Shown here: in pieces, positions 1-11,607 of the stretch | Position numbering within the stretch: the first letter of the stretch is position 1 | Layout: each line of letters begins with the position of its first letter | Origin: Heterodera schachtii | Lineage: Eukaryota > Nematoda > Chromadorea > Rhabditida > Heteroderidae | Length of the DNA stretch: 64,000 nucleotides | Direction: 5' to 3' | Assembly: GCA_023374025.1 (NCBI GenBank) | Contig: SIJG01000018.1 | Location: 899,947 to 963,946 of the forward strand | Translations under genes and position numbers: made by a program | The notes under the pieces: generated by a model | What the model was told of the DNA's origin: nothing | Databases searched by the model: none | Seen by the model: only the letters and a program-made list of their open reading frames with translations

Positions 1-1067
1 GTTTGAGGACCCATAACTTTTGTCAGTTCCCTTTTGGATCAAAAATTCTTTTGGATTCATCCTTTACATGCCGAGAGGAAGCGATAGATATCTTTTTTGT
101 TGCATTTTATGCGTTTTAAGGCTTTGGACGGTTCAGTCCCACAGCCATTTTTCCACTTCAGTCCCGGGCCCATAACTTGGCCCAAAGTGGTTGCCGCCAA
201 AAAATTCTTTCAGATTCATGCATTACAGACCGAGAGGCGTCGAATGATATATCATTTGTCCAATTCGGTTTGGTACACATATTCTTCAATTTTACCAAAA
301 AAAGAAGAAAAATTCGATTCGAATTAATGAAAAATCAGCTATTGTTTTTTTTTCGGCGCGGTTTTTTCGAAAAACTTTTTGGGAATAGGGACAAGCGGTG
401 CCGCGCCACTCCTCCCCACCCCCATCTTTGGGCCCTTTGGGGCGAAGTCCCCTTTTCCACGTTAGTTTTACAAGAGAAAATGAAACAGAAAAACAAAATA
501 TCGCCATAGTTTGAAATTTTGGGAAGCAGTTTTATTTTTATTTTTTCCAAGAATCAGTCAAATTTCTCAAAAGCAGCAAAATGATGATAGGTAAATCAGC
601 AGAGTTGGTAGCCTTGGTTAAATGATATACCAATCGCTTTGGCTAGGGTCAAAGCTGATTTTTTTTTTTGAGTGCTAATTTCATTTTGGCATTTCTGGAC
701 ACCGACTAGGCAATGTCAATGGACAGATGACTACCTATGTTCAATGTGCCTCCGATGATTGAGATACATAATCCATTCCGGCGAAAAATGCAAATCATTT
801 AAAAATGAATCATTTTCATTGCATGTGATAAAATTTTTATGCGTCCTTGGATTTGTCGAATTTTTCCCGTTATGTCCTTGGAAACCAGTATACCCGCCCT
901 TGGAAAGCGAGTTTTTCCAATGGTTGGTATAATTTATGTATCTTGTCGGCGTCATGCTTTTACGTATAATGAGATTGATTGATTGATAATTTTGTGGCAT
1001 TTAAAATGCCGTGGTGAAACTCAATCATCCGAGACAATGATGGTCCGCGAGAGGATATATTGTCATA
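1..1067. other. Gene-free AT-rich stretch with diverged repeats
   Basis: I see no convincing coding exon here. Two diverged copies of a repeat lie in tandem, about 9-95 and 167-255. Each begins with a CCATAACTT core and later holds a CCGAGAGG motif followed by a GATATC-like end. The CCATAACTT core recurs near 4670, 9885 and 39400 in other repeats of the window, so this is probably dispersed repeat DNA. The rest is AT-rich and featureless. Confidence 0.5.
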
Positions 1068-1374
1068 TTAACACACCATCCCAAAAAACGAGATGTATAC
1101 CAATAAATAGAGAATGCCAGAGAAAAACATTAGCTTTTTTTCTCTAATTTTTTGTCTCCTTTTGGCGTACTATCTAATATTTTCATTATTCGGAAAAACA
1201 ACATTTACTTCGTGATGTTTAACTTTTTTTCGGCATGTTAAATCCACACCAAATTTTGCATATCGATAGAGAAAAAAATTTTGCATCGGTTAATAGGTCG
1301 GGTCAATATTAAAATGGGTCAAATAGGAAAGTTTTTTCTGTTGAAATGATAAAAAGAATAATTATTTAAGTATT

Positions 1375-2682
1375 ATGGCAAAAAGAAAATTAATTAGTAA
1401 GCTAATCGGCCGAGAATCAGCAAAAAAGCGCTGGGACAGAAGAGAGGAGCGACAAGCGCAAACGGCCAAGGCGATACAAGCTCGCCTGGCCAAGAAAAGT
1501 GAGTTTTTTCACCAATTTTTAATTTAAAAATAATTTATTTAAATTTCAGACACTCCACAGCCGAATCCCGATGCCGAAACGCCACAGCAGGACGAAGCAG
1601 GGCCGTCAACATCTGCTGCATCGGCCGGAGAAGCGATGGAGCCGCCACCACCAACTCCAGGGACAGTGCCACCGCCGGACATGGACGAGGAAATTTTTGA
1701 ATTTGATGATTTGCCGCCGTCAACATCCGCCACACCAATCGGCGATTTGGTGCCGCTTTCGACAACACCAACTGCGCCAATGGACACCGGAGAGACGACC
1801 CCGCAACCGCTGGCCATTGACGAGCGATCAGAGCGCATCGAACAACTGGAGAAGCAGCTCAAGGACCGAGATGACACCATCAAATTTCTGCGCGAGCAGG
1901 TGCGAAACCGAGAGGCGCTGATCACTGATCTGCGCCGCCAGCTGGACCAACAAATGGCACCACCGATGGGACCACCAACGAGCAGCAAAAGTGAGTGAAA
2001 TTCATTTTCATAAAATTGATCATTATGCCGATCAAATGGAGGCCCTTTTCGAAACGGAATGGGCGAAAACAATTTGCCAAACAATGGCACATTTGGGGAA
2101 AATCCAAATTTTCACCAAAGTAATTGGTTTTCATTTTTGTAAAAATAAGTTTTTTTAATTTAAGGCCCAGCCATTGTCTCCAGGTGATTTGGATGGACTG
2201 GAGACGGCAGTTTACCAGTTCAAGGCATTTCTCGACGAACAACCAATGGTGCGAACGCTTCTTTCAAAAAAGACAAAAGCCCATTTGCTGCTTCACCACT
2301 TTGTTCCGTTTGCGCGCCAACACGGATTTTTGGGCCTTTTGGATGAGCAGGGTGGGACCATTTCATTTTTGGGGGTTCAATTTTAAAAGTTGTGATTTTT
2401 CAGGAGATGAGGCACTGCATTCCGTGTGGCGGCGACTTGAGCAACTTTGGAAGACGATGCCGGACTCTGAACAAATGCGACAACAGCTGGAGCATCATTT
2501 CGTCTCGAATTGGCTGCTGGACACCGGCAGACTCGACGAATTGAAGCTGGTGAGTTGATGGAAGGGGATTTAAAATTTTAATCCAACTAATTAAGCGGGA
2601 GGAAGAACAACGGGAGCAAGCGGAGGAAGACAAAACGAATGAAGAAAATGATCAAGACGCCGACATCGATATCGTTGACTGA
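1375..2682 (+). CDS. Transposon-borne coiled-coil protein, function unknown
   Basis: Spliced gene inside the inverted repeats. Exon 1 (1375-1498) encodes a very basic N-terminus. Exon 2 (1550-1990) encodes a Pro/Thr-rich acidic linker and then a strong heptad coiled coil rich in E, R, Q and L (about 1828-1956). A probable small exon lies at 2042-2119. Exons 2165-2351 and 2404-2549 encode an alpha-helical domain with the motif AHLLLHHF, then LDEQGDEALHSVW. The last exon (2596-2682) is an acidic tail. The H-x-L-x-x-H then EQ-x-x-E-x-x-H pattern resembles C-terminal motifs I associate with transposase-related proteins; that is recollection, not a search. The junction after exon 2 does not keep phase with the next exons, so either an exon is missed or the copy is frameshifted. 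Confidence 0.55.
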
Positions 2683-2820
2683 TCGAGGATAGATGGTTAT
2701 TTTTCATTACACATGACAAATAAAAATGTTTAAAAATTTGTAATCAATTTTAAATCATTTTGGTCACTTTTCCTTTTATTTATTCATTAAATCATCGAAA
2801 TACAGCTATAGCATGCACTG

Positions 2821-2875
2821 GGAATCGAACCTGGGACCCACCCCTTTGGTGACCTTCTCACAGACCACTGAGACA
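2821..2875 (-). ncRNA. tRNA-like (SINE-like) sequence with Pol III A and B boxes
   Basis: Read on the minus strand, 2821-2831 is a perfect B box (GGTTCGATTCC). 2865-2875 is TGTCTCAGTGG, an A box with one deviation. The spacing of about 33 bases fits a tRNA. The 3' acceptor-like sequence has no matching 5' strand, so it is not a functional tRNA. A tRNA-derived SINE fragment or relic inside the TTAA element is the best reading. Confidence 0.5.
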
Positions 2876-2927
2876 GGTATTTAAATCTTTTTTGGTATTG
2901 GAGCTCATTTCTGGGATGGTGTGTTAA

Positions 2928-3743
2928 TAAATAAGCTATAAATAATACTTAAAACGAATACATGCATTTGAACCGTTGTTTAATTATGAATATTGATTTT
3001 TTTTAATCTGGGTTCATCGAAAATACCGGAATCGGGTTCTCCGACACTGAAAACCCTAAAAGAACTTTTTTTTTTGAAAAAAGTTCGGGTACTATGTATC
3101 GTTAGTATTACCGATTGCTATTACTCTCTCTGTTCCTTCTTGGGTGTTGTCTGACTTCTTCACTTTAATCGTTGATGTGCATCTGTGTATGCGTTCATCC
3201 CTTCCTCTCCTCTCCCTTTTACGCGTTCATCCCTCTTTCCCCCTCCCCCTTTTGCCCTCTCCCTTCACCGCCTGTTCAGTCGCTTGGCTCTGTTTGTTGA
3301 TGCGATTCCTCCTTCTCCTCCCTCCTCTGTGTTCCTCTTGCGTCTTTAGTCGCCCCTCCTTCGGTTTGAAGGTCAGGCAAACTGAAGAAAGGCAATGAAT
3401 TGAATGAATGAACAGTCATCAGTCATCATTCTCCGTCAACGGCGGACAACCCCCGACGCTGTTTTGTCCATCGCGTCAACCTCTTCCCTTTGGTCTGTGT
3501 CCTTCCTTCCTTTCTTATGTTGGCGCTTTGCGCTTTGGTCCTTCCCATTTACCCATCCGTCAAATCCTTTCATTTCGATGTCTTTTTGCTTGCTCAATTC
3601 CACATTACCCCCCCCCCCCCCCCCCTCCTTACACCCATCGATTCATATCCTTAATTTCTTCTAACATTATCAACTAACTCATCAAAACCATTTACATAAT
3701 TTTTTCTACGAAAATTGCCGAGTTGGCATATCTTCAACAAAAA
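2928..3743. other. Gene-free stretch, pyrimidine-rich with a poly-C run
   Basis: From 3120 to 3660 the plus strand is strongly C/T-rich and gives only low-complexity open frames. A run of 17 C lies at 3608-3624. No exon with conserved features was recognised. Confidence 0.5.
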
Positions 3744-3834
3744 GGGATGTTTTCTAACTGGGTATGCGTCCGAGTCTCCATGATTCCATTCGAAAGGGAG
3801 GAGACTAGATCCATACTCAGTTAGGCAACATCCC
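3744..3834 (+). ncRNA. miRNA-precursor-like hairpin
   Basis: Two arms of about 35 bases pair almost completely. The left arm runs from GGGATGTTTTCTAACTGGG to GAGTCTCC (3744-3779). The right arm runs from GGAGACTAGATCC to CAACATCCC (about 3800-3834). Five to seven mismatches or one-base bulges are scattered along the stem, and the terminal loop is about 20 bases. Pairing stops abruptly outside 3744-3834. Length, stem size and scattered mismatches fit a Drosha/Dicer precursor. I do not recognise either arm as a known nematode miRNA. A small foldback repeat is the alternative. Confidence 0.45.
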
Positions 3835-4465
3835 TCGACACACGAAATTCATTACAATTAACTGAAAAATCAACTTAGGAACATCAAGATTTATATTTTC
3901 TCACATTACGAACCACCCATTCACTTTCATTGTTCCAAATTTTAAGCATTAAATGGCAATTTGGGCCAAAATCGATTTGAATAACAATTTCTGCTGTTTA
4001 AATCAACAACTTTATCAACTGGCGATGCATTTTCCATGTGCTGTCTGTTGTATCACAGTTTGATAAAGCTTCTGATTTGAACGCATTATAATGTGCAACA
4101 GAAAAACATTATTTAAAAAAAATTTGTATACTATATTATTATTATTCATATCAATTTTGAAAATGATGGTTTTTTGACCTTAATTGGGTGAATTTATAAT
4201 ATTGAATCGGTCTCGACTCGAGAAAAGCCAGCAGTCTCGGTTTTCGAGACTGGAGACCAAGATTTTTTTACACCCCAAATTATTAGCTTTTGATAAACTT
4301 AAATTATATATATTTTGCTTTTTTTTCATTTTTCACATGATCGTAACACAGGCGCACGAATTCGGCAGGGAAAATTCAATTTGCGAATAGAAAGAAAACT
4401 TACAAAATTTCAGACCGGGACAGTTTAGTCTGGCCGGTTTAGTCAGGGAAGCTGTTTCGGTCTAC

Positions 4466-4833
4466 CTCAGTTGGGCCCCGGCACGGTTGGGCCCCAGCAT
4501 GTTTTTGGACTATAACTTTTTTCTTTGTCAACCAAATCTAACAATATTGGTATCATTCGAGCGTTCTTCAGATGCTCTAATAGCCTGCAAAATTCCAAAA
4601 AATTTCGTCAATTTTGAACGAATTTATGGCCAAAAAGTTGGAAAATTTAGTTTTTTTGAATTCTTCAGGCCATAACTTTTTTGAACCTCAACGAAATTTT
4701 TCAGAATTTTGTAGACTAATAGAGGATTTCTTAGGGCTTTCGAATGATACCAACAATTTTGGATTTGGTTGACAAAGAAAAAAGTTATAGCCAAAAAACC
4801 GCTGGGGCCCAAACGTGCCGGGGCCCAACTGAG
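4466..4833. repeat. Foldback repeat, family A (370 bp, arms about 170 bp)
   Basis: The left arm starts CTCAGTTGGGCCCCGGCACG and the right arm ends with its near-perfect reverse complement. Arms are about 85 per cent alike and meet near 4650. Both hold the order: TATAACTTTTTTCTTTGTCAA, then GGTATCATTCGA, then AAAATTTCGT, then ATGGCC. A diverged relative with the same internal order lies at 39197-39548. No open frame is conserved between the arms, so this looks like a MITE or foldback element. Confidence 0.65.
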
Positions 4834-4999
4834 CGGTTCCGAGCTGTTTTTGTCCCACATAGATTCTACTCTAATTTTCTTTCGAAAATGTTTAAATTTA
4901 ATGTCAAAACATATTTACGAAAACACTAATGAGAAAATTGATACTGTTATCGGGATTAAAATTACATTAAAATGGTAATTTTGATCATTTTGCGAGCCT

Positions 5000-5590
5000 G
5001 GTTAATGTTGATGGCATTGTAACCCTGTAATAGTCGAAGAATTCTCGCATCGGCGGCACGATACACTCGAGCGCCTTTGGAGGAGGGACTTCACCAGCGA
5101 CGCATCTCGCATCAATTAAATCAATTCATTTTTTGCTGTTTCTGATCACCTCTCAGCCCAAGTGAAGCAACGTCGAGAAGACTTTCAAAATTATAGGGAC
5201 GAGGCGTGAACAGCCATTTGGCCAATGCTTGGCCATCCTACGCATTTGCACTTTCATCATGCGAAAATTGGGGAAAATGCCGTCATAGAAATCGATATGT
5301 TAAAGGGATGGACGGTCGTTGAGCATTGACGGGCCAACTCTGAATGCCGTGACTTTTTTTAGGCAAAGCATTTTGAGGGATTGGCAACGTTTTTCCATCG
5401 GAATTGACAATTCGATTTTATTGGCGCCATTCATTCCAATTTGCGTCGAATTTCCATTTTGTCCAATGTCCATTTGGACGTTTTGAAGTGTTCGTCAAAG
5501 AAATAGTCAAATTGTTGGCTGATAAGCGAAATGCCAAGACCAAGCTGAGAACGTGGAAGCAAATCGAAAACATTGAGCCAACTGTTGGCA
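5000..5590 (-). pseudogene. Decayed gene resembling a repeated cyst-nematode family
   Basis: No frame is open for long, but protein-like words appear on the minus strand in shifting frames: SMLNDRPSL, then IDFYDGIFPNF, then an internal stop, then DGQALAKWLFTPRP. I recall these words from a large repeated protein family of Globodera and Heterodera with an N-terminal F-box-like region; this comes from memory and needs a search. At least one in-frame stop and two frame changes separate the pieces, and no start or splice frame was recovered. I infer a dead copy. Confidence 0.45.
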
Positions 5591-6130
5591 GAGATATTTT
5601 GTGAAATTTAATGGTTTTTGTTTTTTCAATTTACGATCAAGCCTGTCCCTGAGTTTGAAAAACGCCGGTTTAATATTTTATGTATTGGATACTGTATTTT
5701 AAAAATTTACTAAAAATTTAAAAATAGCGTTGATTTTATTTATGGCGAATCGTACTGATGTTTTAAAAACAACATCTTAAATGTAAAGAGAAAATGTTGG
5801 TTTGCCTTTTTCTAAGAGCATACGCCTTGCGCTCCGGGTTGAGTTTTCAAAAAATTTCCCAGGTCCTGTCTCTTCAAAATCAGATTAAACCGGGGTTTTT
5901 CCAAAATTCGTCGGGCCGGTAAAAACCAGGTGCGCCCGCTCGGCTCTTGTCTCTAATTAATTTGGAAACCCAAAAAGTGATTATATGTATAAAAATATTT
6001 AATTTTATTTTTTTAGTGTTTTGATAATTGTTTTGTGCGTCTGTTATTTTTGCTATTGTTGATTTGATTCTGTGATGGAATTGGATTTCTTAAGGTATCC
6101 AAATACAACGGCTTTGAAGATGTAAACAAA

Positions 6131-9100
6131 ATGAGCTTTCATTTAAGGCAAGCGCAGTTTCAGCTTCTCGACAACAATGAGAAATTCAATGTGGAATCTC
6201 TTGACAAAGTGAGTTTTTTTAAATTGTATTTCTGTTCTTCGGATTCATTGACTAGCCATTTTTTTATTGTTGCCTTCGTATTTCGATTGTTTTAATGCGC
6301 AAATAAAAGTCCTTTATTGGTTAGGCATTGACGAGGCAACTAATGACATTTTCTAAGGTCGTCACCCTTATGAACCGTTCGACTGGCGAAGCACAGAAAG
6401 CAGCTTCTGACATTTTGGCCCGCTTCAAAGAAAGTGCAGATTCTTGGACAAAAGTTGACACAATTTTGGAATTCAGGTTAAGTTTCTTATTTTTATTATA
6501 CCATTCATTATTATAATCGTTTGGTCCCCATTGAATTTTTAGTTCCCACCAACAAAATATTACAAAAAGCTTCAAATCGTCCATTTTGATAAAAGCAAGC
6601 TGTAAATACTCCGTTAAAGGCAATCCTGAAGAATGGGTTCCCTAATTTTTAAATTTTGGGCTCAAAACCAGTTTTTAGGGGTTTTCGAGGCTGCTGATTA
6701 CGAATCTTTACTCGGATTAGCCCAATTCCGAACCCCAGACCCGAATTCGAACAGAAAATTGAGTTTTTTTTTCAAGAATTGGTTTTTTGGGGTAAAAGCT
6801 TGTAATTTTTTAACAACTATTTATTTTGATATAAAACAATGCCTCGATTGTTAATTGTGTTAAAATGCGCAATTTGCGCCAAAATTTTACCGGTTTTAAC
6901 GTATCTTTTGGGGAAAAAAATGCAACTTTAGGTTCGAATTCAGGTCCGGGGTTCGGAAACTTACTCTTTGTCCCTACTGTCAGTTTTTAATTTTTGTGCC
7001 ATTAAACCCTAAATTTTACTTTGTTTTTTCTTCAGTGACTTGCTCGAGACGAAATACTTTGGTTTGCAAATTTTGGAGCATCTGATCCAAACACGATGGA
7101 AAGCTTTGCCAAGGGATCAATGCGAAGGGATCAAAGGTTACATTGTCAACATGATTTTGGACATCAGTGCGGACCCTGAAAAAAGTGAACGAATGAAACT
7201 GTTGCTTCAGAAGCTTAACCTCGTCTTGGTGCAGGTCGTTATTTTGCGCTTTTTCGCAGTTTGGCATTAATGGGTCCTTCAGATCGTGAAACATGAGTGG
7301 CCACGTCTTTGGCCAACATTCATCAGTGACATTGTTGGGTCCAGTCGAAATGGACAGTCCCTGTGCATGAACAACATGGCCATTCTTCGTCTGCTCAGCG
7401 AAGAAGTCTTTGACTTTGGGACCGGCCTTACCTCGTCGAGGGCTATACAGTTGAAGCAGCAATTTTGTGGGCAGTTTGAAGAAGTGTACCGACTTTGTTA
7501 TGAGATTTTGGTGCGAATTTTTCACACCCTTAATTTTGCCTTAATTTTTGTTTAGGAGAATTCTGACAATGCTCAGCTCGTATATGCTACTCTGTACACA
7601 TTGCATGGTTTTTTGGATTGGATCCCTGTTGGATATGTGTTTGAAAACAACCTAATTGATCTCATCATTAAAGTGACCACACTGATTATTCCGCAATAAT
7701 TGCGCTGATTGCCTTTCAGTTTTTGCCATTTCCTGCCTTTCGTTCGATCGCTGTTCAGTGTTTGGTTGAGGTGTCGTCCATCAGCATCGATGACAATCCG
7801 CAATACGGCGGCAAATTGGTCTTTTTGCTCAGGAAGGTCATCGAAATCATATCGGAACAACTTCCACTTTCCTTTGACATTGCCACTTCCTACGCAAATG
7901 GAACTAACGAGGACCAAAAATTTGTGTCAAATTTCGCCCAATTGCTTAGCACTTTCTTCAAAGAACATTCTGCATTGGTCGAAATAACCTTTCCTCATCC
8001 GGACGAAGAACAAAAAGCTGTCAAGCAAGCACATTTGATGGCGTTGAAGTATTTGTTGAAGATCAGCAGCGAAGTCGAAGACATCGAAGTGTTCAAAGTC
8101 TGTCTTTTCTTTATGGAACCCTTATTACATTCTCCAATTACTCAGATTTGTTTGGATTATTGGAATTGGCTTTGCATGGAACTGTTTCGAGAATCGCCAT
8201 TTGAACAATCTGAACATTCGATCATCGACGCTCTGAAGCGCTACAACCGGCAAGAATCACCCAAGCGGAAGCTGTACATCGAAGTGCTCTCTGAACTTCG
8301 CCTGCTGATGATTAGCAGGATGGCCAAACCCGAAGAAGTCATTGTCGTTGTCAACGAGAACAATGAGGCAGTCAGGGAACTTGTGAAGGACACGGACTCT
8401 GTGGTGCTCTACAAAACGATGCGGGAAACACTTGGTTTCTTGGCGTTTTATTTAGGCAAATTTCACAGTTTGATTTTAGTGTTGCTGACCCATTTGGACT
8501 ACCGAGACACTGAGTTGAAAATGACGGAAAAACTTCAAAATCAAGTTAATGGCAGTGAGTGGTCCTGGAAGAATTTGAACACGGTTTGTTGGTGTTTATT
8601 TCCATTTCAAAAGTGATTTAAGCTGTGCTGGGCAATCGGCTCAATTAGCGGTGCGATGCATGAAGACGACGAGAAGCGATTTTTGGTCACAGTCATTCGC
8701 GGTGAGTGAAAGGGTCGGGCACCAAATATATACATATATATTTAATTTTTTGTAGATTTGCTTGGTTTATGTGAACAAAAGCGTGGCAAAGACAACAAAG
8801 CGGTGATTGCCTCCAACATAATGTACGTCGTGGGCCAATACCCGCGTTTCCTTCGCTGTCATTGGAAGTTCCTGAAAACTGTGATCAACAAACTGTTTGA
8901 ATTCATGCACGAGTCGCACGAAGGTGTCCAGGACATGGCCTGTGACACATTCATCAAGATTGTCATCAAGTGCAAATCGCATTTTATCTCGGTATTTTAA
9001 TTTGTTTATAATTTTACGACAAAATTGAATCTTTAGATTCAAGGCGGTGAAACAATGCCATTTATTGACGAAATTCTGCAGAATTTGAACAGCATTATCT

Positions 9101-11607
9101 GCGATTTGTCTCACCCACAAGTTCACGTGTTCTATGAAGCGGTTGGGCACATAATTTACGCTTGTACGAGTCGCGAGGTTCAAGAGGACCTCATCGACCG
9201 CTTGATGACTTTGCCCAATTCCATCTGGAGCGAAGCAATTGATCATGCCAGTCGGGTATGTTCGTTAATCACTCGTTTTCAGATCCGTATCAAACAATAA
9301 GGCTCATAATCGGGAGTTTTCTCTTTCATTCATCCTTTCGGACAATTATAAAATGGGTTATGCACTAAAAACTGGTTTTATGCCGAATCCGAATTGGTCA
9401 TCGTCCTTTTATACCTCCTGGCATATAAGTATATGTGCTCGAAAAAAAGTCGTCGGTTTTTACTGTGCTTTTTCTGCATGCGGACCTGTTCACATTTGTC
9501 AGTGTTTTGGACATTTTTTAGGATGTGAACATCCTTTCTGACCAAGACGTGCTACGAAACTTAGCACACATTTTGAAAACTAATGTGGCCGCCTGCAAAT
9601 CAATTGGAGCTCCATTCTTCAGCCAGGTCTTTAGTTGGTTAAATTCCTATTTTTGGAGGTCATGGTTCGAATCCAACATGAAAATAAATAAATTTTAATT
9701 AATATATAATATAATTAAACAATTTAAAAAACAATTTTTTATACTAAAAAATGTATGACAAGTTTTAATTAATGAAAATAAGTAAAAAACAATCAAATGT
9801 AAAGGTTGGAGAATTAATAAAAAGTGAGCAAAGCTGGAAATGGGCCCTTTGGCCAAATTTTCGATTTTTGAGGCCCCATAACTTTTTTGATTTTCGCTAT
9901 AGGCATGTAAAATTAAAAATTCACAATAGAAGTCGACTCTGCTCTATCGAATGGTACCAAATTTATAGCCATTTTCCGAGTTACAGTTCGCGAGGTTCTT
10001 GTTAGCAAAATTTATTTATTTTTTAAAAAGCAAAGCATTTGGATTTTCATTTGTGGAATAAAACAAATATATAATAAATTTTTATGTATTTTTTTATTTC
10101 CAATTAAATCTTTTCCCTCGTCTGATTTCAGCTAAAACGAATTTTGAATGACATGTTGAGCGTGTACCAAGTGATTTCCGGAAACCTGAACAAAGCTGTG
10201 AACGAGCAGGGCGAACAGGCGCTGAAATGGCCGTTGGTGAAGCAAATGCGAATTGTGAAGAAGGAGATTCTGACCCTTCTGTCCACTTGGATTTCGCGTG
10301 CTTTTGAGCCCCGTGTCGCTATTCCGGTAAAATCCAAGCGAATTGTTTTAATCTTTTTGTCTTCTTTGAGGAGCCTTTGTTCGTGCCAGTTCAGCTGGTC
10401 ATCGAGAATGTGATTAAGCCTCTGTTCAGCACCGTTCTCGTCGATTATGAAATGAATATTCCGCAAGCGCGAGAACCGAAAGTGCTTTCCCTCCTTTCGA
10501 TTACCATTGTGTCTCTGAAGGTTTCACACCGTCATTTTGAATTTGCAATTGTTTGTCTCTTGAAGGAGGACGCGTCGGCACAAGTCCCCGCTATTCTCGA
10601 CGCGGTGTTCACGTGCACTCTCGAAATGATCAACAAGGATATGGAAGCCTTCCCGGAACACCGCACGAATTTCTTCCAACTGCTGAAGGCCATCAACCAA
10701 CACTGCTTCGACGTGCTGATCACTCTTCCCGACGAAGTTTTTGGCCTGCTCATCCAAGCCATCGTTTGGGCAGTGAAACACACAATGAGAAATGTTGCGG
10801 AAAATGGCAAGAAAATTTTCACCATGAATGAGTGTTTTAATTTACGATGATTTTCTTCAGGAGTTGACATTCTCCGCGAGCTTTTGACCAAAGTCTCAAC
10901 AATGACGGACAAAGCGCAGGCACAAGCATTTTACAAAAAGCACTTTATGGTGATCATGGAACATGTCCTTGGCGTTGTCACCGATTACAACCAAGTGAAC
11001 TTTGTTGGTGAGTGTTGCACATTTGTAATGTTTTGCAATTTTGAGAAAATAGTATAACTGTTAATCACTGAAGTTTTGGAAAGACCGAAACGTCGTTATT
11101 TTATCCATTCTCAACCATTAAGGGCTGACGAATCTGGCTGAAAGCGTTTGTCTGTTATTCCAAGCAGCAGAAACAATCATTGAAGTGCCACTGAATCCGA
11201 CAAATCCCAGCCAACCGAACATGGAATTTGTTTACGAGGCTATTGCCACTTTATTCACCACTCATTTCAAAAATTTGACAGAGTGAGGATGATGAACCAA
11301 ACGAATTCAAATATATTCTGAGTTTAGGCCGCAAATTCGAGTCACAGTCAAAGGGTTCTTCAGCTTTAACCGCACAGTTACAAAGATGCGTGAACACATC
11401 CGAGACTTCCTCGTCCAGATCAGGGTTTCTCTCTCCGAAATTGAAAAAAATGATTTTCGATTTTGTCTTTAGGAAGAAGCCGGCGACGACACTGTGGACC
11501 TTTTCTTGGAAGAGAAAGAGGCTGAGATCCAGCGCATTCAATCGTTAAAACAAGCGATTCCCGGGGTTAGAAATCCGAACGAATTGTTGGAGGAGGACAT
11601 GGTCTGA
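6131..11607 (+). CDS. xpo-1: Exportin-1 (CRM1), nuclear export receptor
   Basis: Karyopherin that binds leucine-rich nuclear export signals with Ran-GTP and carries cargo through the nuclear pore. Nineteen exons join in phase to about 1083 residues (human is 1071): 6131-6208, 6358-6476, 7036-7234, 7283-7510, 7556-7672, 7720-8097, 8146-8434, 8480-8583, 8623-8701, 8756-8991, 9037-9255, 9522-9626, 10132-10326, 10395-10520, 10566-10806, 10861-11007, 11123-11282, 11328-11424 and 11473-11607. Family blocks are plain: the [10 protein letters not shown] region, [28 protein letters not shown], and MACDTF holding the cysteine that leptomycin B attacks in other animals. The intron 10807-10860 must begin with GC (AATG/GCAAGA) to keep frame. 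Several introns of 45-48 bp are divisible by three and read through. The start at 6131 aligns with the family but is the least certain point. Confidence 0.96.
9627..10131 (+). repeat. Exportin-1 intron with an A-type repeat fragment
   Basis: This 505-base intron is the longest short-range outlier of the gene. Around 9870-9965 it holds a CCCCATAACTTTTTTGATTTTC block followed by CTATCGAATGGTACCAAAT. Both motifs recur in the foldback repeats at 4466-4833 and, diverged, at 39197-39548. It is probably an insertion of one arm of such an element. Confidence 0.4.

Larger units (their letters stand above)
1068..2927. mobile_element. TTAA-flanked inverted-repeat element carrying a spliced gene
   Basis: The left end reads TTAA (1068-1071) then CACACCATCCCA (1072-1083). 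The right end is the exact reverse complement, TGGGATGGTGTG (2912-2923) then TTAA (2924-2927). Similarity continues imperfectly inward for about 16 more bases on each side, sharing a GAG...ATACCAA core. TTAA target duplications are established for piggyBac, Kolobok and related cut-and-paste transposons. The element is 1.85 kb with its TTAA sites and encloses one multi-exon gene plus a tRNA-like sequence near its right end. The enclosed protein shows no recognisable piggyBac or Kolobok catalytic core, so it may be a non-autonomous element or an unfamiliar family. Confidence 0.7.
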
